Assembly (NCBI GenBank): GCA_015179045.1
Contig: WHUZ01000296.1
Coordinates: 1 to 14,416 of the forward strand
From: Kalaharituber pfeilii
Taxonomy: Eukaryota; Ascomycota; Pezizomycetes; Pezizales; Pezizaceae
Direction: 5' to 3'
Length of the DNA: 14,416 nucleotides
The position numbers and the translations under genes were made by a program. This document shows, in pieces, positions 8,420 to 14,416 of the stretch; position 1 is the stretch's first letter; each line of letters starts with the position of its first letter. A model generated the notes under the pieces. The model was not told the DNA's origin. It ran no database searches and saw only the letters and a program-made list of their open reading frames with translations.

Positions 8420-9480
8420 TTATAGCTCAATGTAATAGGTATAGCAGGCCCTCTTAGCGGCACGATCTGCTGCAGAATAAGCACTATTAACAAGTATAGC
8501 AGCCCCTCTTGCCAGCACGCAATATGGCAATATGAGCTCAACTTAACAGGTATAGTAGCCCCTCTCGCTGGCATGTGATATGGCAACATGAGCTCAGCTT
8601 AACAGGTATGGTAGGCCCTTTCAATGGTACTCAATATGAGCTCTATTAATAGGTATGGCAGGCCCTCTTGATAGTATACGATATAGTAATATGAGCTCAA
8701 TTAATAGGTATAGCAGGTCCCTCTCAACGGTGGGATATGCTGCAAGAAAAGGTCTTTTAACAGGTATGGCAGGCCCTCTTGGCAGTGCTATATGCTGCAG
8801 AATAAGTACTATTAACAGGTATGGCAGCCCCTCTTACCAGCACATAATATGGCAACATGAGCTCAGTCTAATAGGTATGGCAGGCCCTCTCAATGGTGCT
8901 CGATATGCTACAAAATAAGCTTTGTTAACAGGTATAGCAGGCCTCTCGATAGTGCTCAATATGCTACAGAATAAGCTCTGTTAACAAGTATAGTAGACTC
9001 TCTTGACAGCGCTCGATATGCTATAGAATGAGCTCTATTAATAGGTATGGCAGGCCCTCTCAATAGCACATAATATAGCAACATAAGCTCAATCAACAGG
9101 TATAGTAGGTCCCTCTCAACGGTACGATATACTGCAAAACAAGATCTTTTAACAGATATGATAGACCCCTCTCACTAGTATAATATACTACAGAATGAGT
9201 CCTATTGACAGTTACAGAAGGTCCCACTTATGGCATGCAATATATTTCAGAATAAGCTCTATTAATAGGTATGGCAGGCCCTTTCGACGCTATGCGATAT
9301 GGCAATATAAGCTCAATTGACAGGTATGGGAGGTCCCTTTCGATAGTATAATATGCTGTAGAAGAAGTACGATTAACAATTATAGCAGGCCCTCTCAATG
9401 ATGCATGATATACTGCAGAATGTACTCTGTTAAGAGGTATCGAGATATATTACACTAAGCAGAATTTGACAGGTATGGCA
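8420..9480 (+). repeat. Right arm of ~56-bp satellite array, about 18 units
   Basis: Units of 55-57 bp start with AACAGGTATGGCAGGCCCTC or a close variant, at about 8488, 8546, 8602, 8648, 8703, 8759, 8814, 8870, 8927, 8983, 9040, 9095, 9151, 9207, 9264, 9319 and 9375. A partial unit precedes these and degraded ones follow. Two main subtypes differ in their second half: ATATGCTGCAGAATAAGC or ATATGGCAACATGAGCTC. A third subtype ending in TCTTTT occurs at 8703 and 9095. The unit at 8602 has lost about 10 bp. There are no spacers, so this is not a CRISPR array. Confidence 0.93.
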
Positions 9481-9966
9481 GGAGGTTACAGTGAGGTATG
9501 GCAAAACGGGCTATATTACATGCGGAGGCTAGAGCAGTAAGATGATAGATAATAGGACAGCATGCTGAGATGATGAAAGAGTACCTGTATATAGATTACG
9601 ATAGCTACAAATACATAATTAGTTCTCAAAATGAGCATAGCATTTACAGCAACTAGCACTGTCATGATTACTTTGGTAGCCATCCTGTCTACAGTAGACA
9701 GCCTTACATTTGTATAGGTCCCTATGCTAATATTGAGAGTAAGTATGCCGTGATATTGAAAGGCATTATTAAGTATACCCTAGGTACATTAGTAGGCAGT
9801 GAATTTGGTTGTACCAGGGGCAGTAGGGCATAGTGAGTGGGTGCATTATGTGTAGAGGGGCACAATGCAATTTCTTAAATATGTCTAGTACTCTGAGATA
9901 CAATACCATTTATTAATTATGCTGGGTACTCTAGAGTAGAAAGTTAAGTTTCTAAATATATCTGAG
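9481..9966. other. No recognisable gene; one short palindrome
   Basis: No long open frame, RNA gene or repeat family is evident. CTGTCTACAGTAGACAG at 9685-9701 is a palindrome with 8-bp arms around a single central base. Short related segments (TTTCTTAAATATGTCT near 9870 and TTTCTAAATATATCT near 9949) hint at an old local duplication. Confidence 0.5.
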
Positions 9967-10022
9967 GTGCCAACGGCGCTCAGGATAATTGCCGCGCCCA
10001 GGACGGGGCAGTTCTGCCCAGC
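9967..10022. other. GC- and CpG-rich block with hairpin, in AT-rich decayed sequence
   Basis: This ~56-bp block has five CpGs (within CAACGGCGCT, GCCGCGCCC and GGACGGGG), far denser than its surroundings. It contains the inverted repeat GGGCAG-TT-CTGCCC at 10006-10019. It abuts the place where the LINE RNase H homology stops (about 10048). It could be one end of a transposon, part of a LINE 3' region or another insert; no matching partner end is seen in this window. Confidence 0.5.
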
Positions 10023-10047
10023 CAAAAAATTATTTTTACTAATAGGC

Positions 10048-12262
10048 TTCTGAATCTAGACAGATCAGGACTAGAACCTCCTTCAGTGCACTCTCCAGTG
10101 CTCTTCTTACTCTCCTCACCTCCTTATTGAAAACTATCACTATTCTTCCTACCACTTCTACCACCACTGCTGACCTCCCCCACATATCTGCTCCTACCTT
10201 GCTATTCTCAATTTTACTGTCATCTGAAAAGAAGATGGCTCTCTCTCTTCCAGCCTCCTCAATTGAGGTCTCCTATTCCTTTTGGCTCCCCTTCTTCCTC
10301 TCCAGTCTTTCCACAGTCCTTACCTCTACCAACTCATATTTTCCTCTCCATGAAATCTCCTCCTCCTCTTCTGAGAATCATGCCCACTGGCCCTGCCAGC
10401 AGTCCAATACCATTTCATACCTATTCTTCTCTACCAGTGCCTATTGTACCCCCTAGTCTCTCTAGTTTCTCGCCTCTTTCTCTCTCTCCTTACTCTCTTT
10501 GAAGTCACCTATAAAAAGCTTTGCCAGCTCTGACAGTACCTCCACTTCTTAGATGATTGCTCTTACTTGCATGCTATCCAGGACTATCTCTATGTCTTCT
10601 ACTCTATAAACTGTATTCACTCCTTCTACCCAGCACTTCTCCCCTTTCCAGCTGCTCTCATTAAAACTTATAGTTGTAATTGCTCTGTCTCCTTCTTTCA
10701 CTCCTTCTAGCCTCTCTACCTGATCTCACTCTCTCACATCACAACTACTCTTACCATCTCTGTATATACTTACTACCAACTCTATAGTAATATCCCCTAG
10801 TCCTAGTTTTTTAGTTCTAAGAGTACCCTTGCCAGCCTCCTTACTCTACTTAGCCTATTTTACCAATACATACTGAAGGTCAGCCTCTCATCAAAAATGA
10901 CTCCTAGCTACTTTAGTATCTCCCCCTCCTTCTTCCACCTCTTTCCCCCTCTAAAAGTTATTATCTTTCACTTCGACTCTTCTAGCAAGATCTAATCTTC
11001 TTCTACCACCTCTGCCATTGTTACCTTCACTTTCTCCCTGAGCCACCCCATATCTCAGTACCTGTACCAGCCCAGGATCATTGCTGCCAAGTCATTGACA
11101 TATAATAGTACTTCTACTTCTACTCCCATTGCTACCTCCCTTAGCCTTCTCTCTATCTTTTCAATAGTAGAAGCTATGAAGATTAGGAATATGACCAGTG
11201 ATAGTGGTGACTCTTGCGAAACCCCCACATTCGACCTGCCCCTCCATTAATTCTTGCTTTATTATGATGAACAGCTACAAGCGGGGTCATATAGTATGAT
11301 ATAATAAAAAAAAAAAAAAAACCTGCCCCTTCCTTTTTTCTCACTATCCTACCATATTCTGAACAACCTACCTCCCATAAACTCCTCCAGCTACCTCCAC
11401 TTGTTTTTTAGCCTCTCACTCCCTCTCTCCTCAATCCTTCTCTAGACCACCTCCTTCCTTATAATGTTAAAACCTCCTTTAATATCCACCGTCACCTATA
11501 CTGCTCTCCCCCCCCTATGCAGGCACCTCTATATCTTGGTCATTACTCTCACCATTACCTAAATTATATTCCTCCTCTTACGTACTCCTAGCTAGAGCCT
11601 GTGAAAGAGTCAGTTTTCTTTCTGTAGCCTACTAGTAATGACTTTCTGCCAGATCTTCCCAATACAATTAATCAGATTAATTGGCCTCTATGCTTTTATC
11701 ATCTTAATGTACTTTCCTGGCTTCAGTATTATAATAACTCTTATCTCTCTTCACTCTACCAGGGTTCTGTTCTGGATTCAGTTTTTAGTGATATCTCTTA
11801 CTAACTCATCTCCTATAAGAGTCTTTAGGGCAGCTTTGATCAATTGGTATCTGATTCTGTCAAGTCCTAGTACCAAATTGTTTTTAGTGTCCTGCAATAC
11901 AGCTCTTACTTCTCCTTCCACTCTCTCTCTCTCTCTTTCATTGCCCTCCCCTTCTGCTTTTCCCTCCCCCTCTTCCTCCCCTGTCTCTACCTCCTCCTCT
12001 TTCTTTTATGCAAAATTTCACTCTATCAGCATCCTCATCTTCTTTCTATCCCCCTCCAACTCTCTCCCCTCCTTATCTTTTAACCTTCTCATCTTCTCCT
12101 TTCTTCCAAAAGGGTCCTTCGCTACCCTCACTACCCTCTACAGTTCACTATACCCTTTCTCTTCTACAAACTCCCTCCAGCACTTCTTTTTTTTCTCCTG
12201 GATCTTCCAGTTTATCCTTTTTACTGCTATCTTCTACTCTCTTATTACTATTATGAACTATA
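10048..12262 (-). pseudogene. LINE (Tad1-like) reverse transcriptase and RNase H, decayed
   Basis: Read on the minus strand, landmarks of a fungal non-LTR retrotransposon ORF2 occur in order. RVVRVAKDPFG (about 12142-12106) and GLDRIRYQLIKA (about 11870-11834, usually PGPDGI…LLKA) come first, then LKPGK (11726-11712) and RPINLINCIGKI. NVGVSQESPLS (about 11232-11200) is the block usually written SQGSPLSP, here with Gly to Glu. LLYVNDLAAM (about 11108-11080) is the polymerase motif, YVDD turned to YVND at 11102-11091. An RNase H start, FSDDSKIEN (about 10235-10205, usually TDGSK), follows, and homology ends after LVLICLDSEAY near 10050, before the RNase H domain is complete. Many stops and some frame changes make it dead. 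An upstream endonuclease domain is not seen. The long plus-strand open frames here are Ser/Leu/Pro-rich mirror images of this purine-rich strand. Confidence 0.85.
11234..11330 (+). mobile_element. Short A-tailed retro-insert inside the LINE, perfect 10-bp target duplication
   Basis: ACCTGCCCCT occurs at 11234-11243 and again at 11321-11330. The 77 bp between consists of a ~62-bp body ending GCTACAAGCGGGGTCATATA…GATATAAT and an A tail of about 15. Removing the insert and one duplication rejoins the LINE minus-strand frame directly into GVSQESPLS. Orientation is opposite to the LINE. The body keeps a CpG and the duplication is perfect, so this insertion is younger than most decay around it. Confidence 0.85.
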
Positions 12263-12512
12263 GAGTAAAGTATGTATCAGGAACTTTCAGGAAGTTATTT
12301 ATCAATTACTACATATCCCAACATGCAAAGCTAAGTATTTAGTACTATGACTTAGTATGAAATTATATATATGTTAGAATGCTGAGGATAATTCATGAAG
12401 TATTGAGACGTTAGACGTAATTTATGAGGCGTCAGAATGCATTAATGTATGAGATATATCTAATTGTTATAATACTGTACCTACATATCAGGATACATTT
12501 TCATTATTGCTG
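11900..12512 (-). repeat. Tandem duplication, copy B: LINE pre-RT region plus AT-rich leader
   Basis: This copy shares order and sequence with 12517-13148. Aligned landmarks are GAACTTTCAG at 12281 against GAACTTTC at 12883, and ATTGTTATAATACTGTACC at 12463 against 13094. The coding part gives minus-strand peptides around WRVVRVAKDPFG. The other part (about 12262-12512) is AT-rich and apparently non-coding. It contains two 29-bp units beginning AATTCATGAAGTATTGAGAC and AATTTATGAGG (from 12390). This copy runs on into the full RT domain. Confidence 0.85.
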
Positions 12513-12516
12513 ATAC

Positions 12517-13148
12517 TCTCCCTCTCGTCTCCCTCCCCCTCTACTTCTTCCTTTACCTTCTCCTCCCCTGCCTTCTCCTGCTCTACCTCTGCCTTCCCCT
12601 CTTCCCTTCATGCAAAATTTCTCTTTACTAGTGTCCTCACCTTCTCTCTATCTCCTTCTAACTCTCTCTCCTCTTTATCTTTCAACCTTTTTATCCTCTT
12701 GTTTCCTCTGAAAGGGTTCTTTGCCATCTTCACCATCCTCCATAGGTTGCTATACTCTTCCTCTTCTATGAACTCCCTTTAGCACTTCTTTTTCTCCTCC
12801 CAGATCTTTTACTTCATCTTTTTTACTGCTACCTTCCACCCTCTTATCACCATTATGAATTATAGAGCAAAGTACATATTGGGAACTTTCAGAAAGTTAT
12901 CTATCAATTACTAGATATTCCAATGTGTAAAGCTAAGTATTTAGTATTATGACACAGTGCAAAAGTATATATATATCAGAATACTAAGAATAATTCATAA
13001 AGTATTGAGACACCAGAGATAATTTATGAGGTATTAGGATATTAGACATAATTTATCAGGTGTCAGAATATACTAATACATGAAATATATTAAATTGTTA
13101 TAATACTGTACCCAAGTGTTAGGACGTATTTTTATTATTGCTAATGGC
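12517..13148 (-). repeat. Tandem duplication, copy A: partial LINE pre-RT region plus AT-rich leader
   Basis: On the minus strand the coding part reads …YSNLWRMVKMAKNPF…LKDKEERELEGDREKV…, parallel to copy B, and stops in a purine-rich Glu/Arg tract at about 12517, where copy B's leader begins. The AT-rich part holds three 29-bp units (12992, 13021 and 13050, the last partial) where copy B has two, which explains most of the difference in spacing (602 bp to 631 bp). No RT domain follows in this copy. Confidence 0.85.
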
Positions 13149-13149
13149 T

Positions 13150-14416
13150 GGGCCCATTATACCTATGATAAATATTCAGTCTATCTTTCTAATAAGCAAG
13201 CAACTAGGTACAAGCTTTAGGTTTAGAACCAACCAAGCCTAAGTACTCAGGCAAGGCAGAATGTCTTGAGAAAGAATATTCTGTTAGAGATTTAATAGTT
13301 TGAGAATAGTTACTATCTTAAATTGGCCCAGATGGTAAAATAAAACCCTGATCTTATACTTGATCTTCTATGGGGATTTAGAACTGAAAGCACCCTAATA
13401 ACCAACATGATTCTCTTTGATGAGAAACTCAAATCTATCCTAGAGGATAAAGGATAGAAGGGTGAGTATATTAAGGAAATTCTATAGGACCTAGACTACT
13501 CCTACTCCTACATATACCTAAAAGATATAGGAGAGGAATAGACTATGAAAAGTAGATGATTGTTAAGGTAGGATAGAGAATAAGCTGTTTGGAGAGTCTG
13601 TGTACTCAGAAACCTAATGATGACTGGTAAGAAGTTTGTATATTTTTTTATCAATTACTTCCATAAATACTTGAATCACAGAAGAATAAAAGTAATACAA
13701 AAGCTAATTAAGGAATTCTAGGAAATAAAGTTATTAGGTTCTAAGATAAAGGACTTTGTAAAATCCTACAGCATTTATCAGAGGACAAAAGCTGTAGGTG
13801 AGTTAGATTCTCCTCCCCACCTCTTAAATATGAAGGAGTTCCCTATATCCTTCTGAACAATACAGATAGATATACACAGCATATCAAAAATATTTGGAAT
13901 AGCAAAAAAGAGATCAGGCAAGTTTTCTCAAGTTCTTAATATCATTGATTATTTCTTAGAATACTATCAAGTCTACTTTTATCCTAAATCAGTCCTAAGT
14001 TCTCTAATCATCAAACACCTTAAGACTTACATCAAAAAATACCAAAAACTATTAATTATGATTATAGACAGAGGTACTAACTTGAGATCTAAAGAAATAA
14101 AAAAATTCTTATTAGGATAAGGAGTGGAACTTAGATAATTAACAGCATACTATCACCAGACTGTTAGATAAGTAGAAAGAGCATACTAAGAACTAGATGC
14201 TAGAATGAGAAGAATACTATTAAAAAGAAGAGGGAATTGGGCAACACTTCTGAAAGAAGTGGTAAGAGCTATGAATAGTACAGTCAATACTACAAGAGGA
14301 GCCAGTCCAATATCAATAGCCTTCCAGCACTCAGACTCTTTCTACTTAGCAACTATATTAGCAGAACTCAGCCCAGCAGAAAAGATATCAGGTAACCTCA
14401 TTTCTCTAGAAAAAAA
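13150..14416 (+). pseudogene. Second gypsy-type pol remnant: RNase H tail and integrase, runs off window
   Basis: A single plus-strand frame (13167, 13869, 14067 and 14175 are all codon starts in it) is readable for about 1.25 kb with many stops but no frameshift. First comes the RNase H end: PSLSTQARQNVLRKNILLEI resembles the RQARW block and …KLAQMVK*NPDL the ADALSRRPD end. The integrase zinc-binding region follows, FHKYLNHRRI…VKSYSIYQRTK, in which both expected Cys are Tyr (13767-13769 and 13776-13778). The catalytic triad is present: Asp 13869-13871 (IQIDI), Asp 14067-14069 (IDRGTNLRS) and Glu 14175-14177 (VER), with exactly 35 residues between the last two. The C-terminal NSTVNTTRGASPISIAF is typical. 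Stops such as YHQTVR*VERAY*ELD sit where Gln is usual, fitting CAA or CAG to TAA or TAG. It is not a copy of the element at 2107-7977, whose integrase differs. Its 5' part is missing at the LINE junction. Confidence 0.88.

Noticed and set aside
8655..8918. 87-codon open frame within the satellite
   Set aside because: The peptide repeats MAGPL…-type segments with the satellite period; it is a by-product of the repeat, not a gene.
8420..9480. CRISPR-like regular repeats
   Set aside because: The units are contiguous 55-57-bp satellite monomers that vary throughout, with no constant repeat alternating with unique spacers.
10127..10502. Overlapping plus-strand open frames of 109 and 79 codons
   Set aside because: Same cause: they mirror the purine-rich minus-strand LINE RNase H region, and composition is low-complexity Ser/Pro/Leu.
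11638..12342. 234-codon plus-strand open frame, the longest in the window
   Set aside because: It is Ser/Leu/Pro/Phe-rich and lies exactly opposite the minus-strand LINE region that shows real RT landmarks (PFG, GLDRI, KPGK). The openness comes from the pyrimidine-rich complement of a Lys/Glu/Arg-rich coding strand.
12507..12782. 91-codon plus-strand open frame
   Set aside because: It is the mirror of duplicated LINE copy A and parallels the mirror frame in copy B.

Overview
The window looks like a repeat-filled, gene-free stretch of a filamentous fungal genome, most likely an ascomycete. The grounds are a Ty3/gypsy LTR retrotransposon, a LINE of the kind seen in the fungal Tad1 group, short A-tailed retro-inserts, a small inverted-repeat element and a long satellite. 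I see no intact protein-coding gene, tRNA, rRNA or CRISPR array. The genus cannot be fixed from sequence alone. The two LTRs differ almost only by transitions, many at former CpG sites, so the DNA appears to have been methylated and deaminated, or hit by a RIP-like process.

Layout. Positions 1-450 hold an array of ~56-bp satellite units, and 8420-9480 hold about 18 units of the same satellite in the opposite orientation. Between these arms lie: a decayed reading stretch of unknown origin (442-690); an 18-base A tract (851-868); a 288-bp element with 56-bp terminal inverted repeats (908-1195); an inverted minisatellite (1516-2042); a gypsy element of 5871 bp with two 738-bp LTRs (2107-7977); and two short A-tailed inserts with target duplications (8092-8164 and 8279-8355).

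To the right of the satellite there is a featureless stretch (9481-9966) and a CpG-rich block (9967-10022). After that comes a decayed LINE on the minus strand (10048-12262). Its reverse transcriptase is interrupted by another short A-tailed insert with a perfect 10-bp target duplication. The LINE's pre-RT region and its AT-rich leader are duplicated in tandem (about 11900-13148). From about 13150 to the window end lies the RNase H tail and integrase of a second, separate gypsy-type element. It is full of stop codons but keeps one reading frame.

Nothing here works together as a pathway. The sequence records successive insertions: satellite and flanks first, gypsy inserted between the satellite arms, LINE, then short inserts into the LINE and the flank, all overlaid by transition-type decay. 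The points most worth a second look are the inverted satellite arms, the reciprocal CpG decay between the LTRs, the family of tiny A-tailed inserts, and the CpG-rich block that escaped decay.
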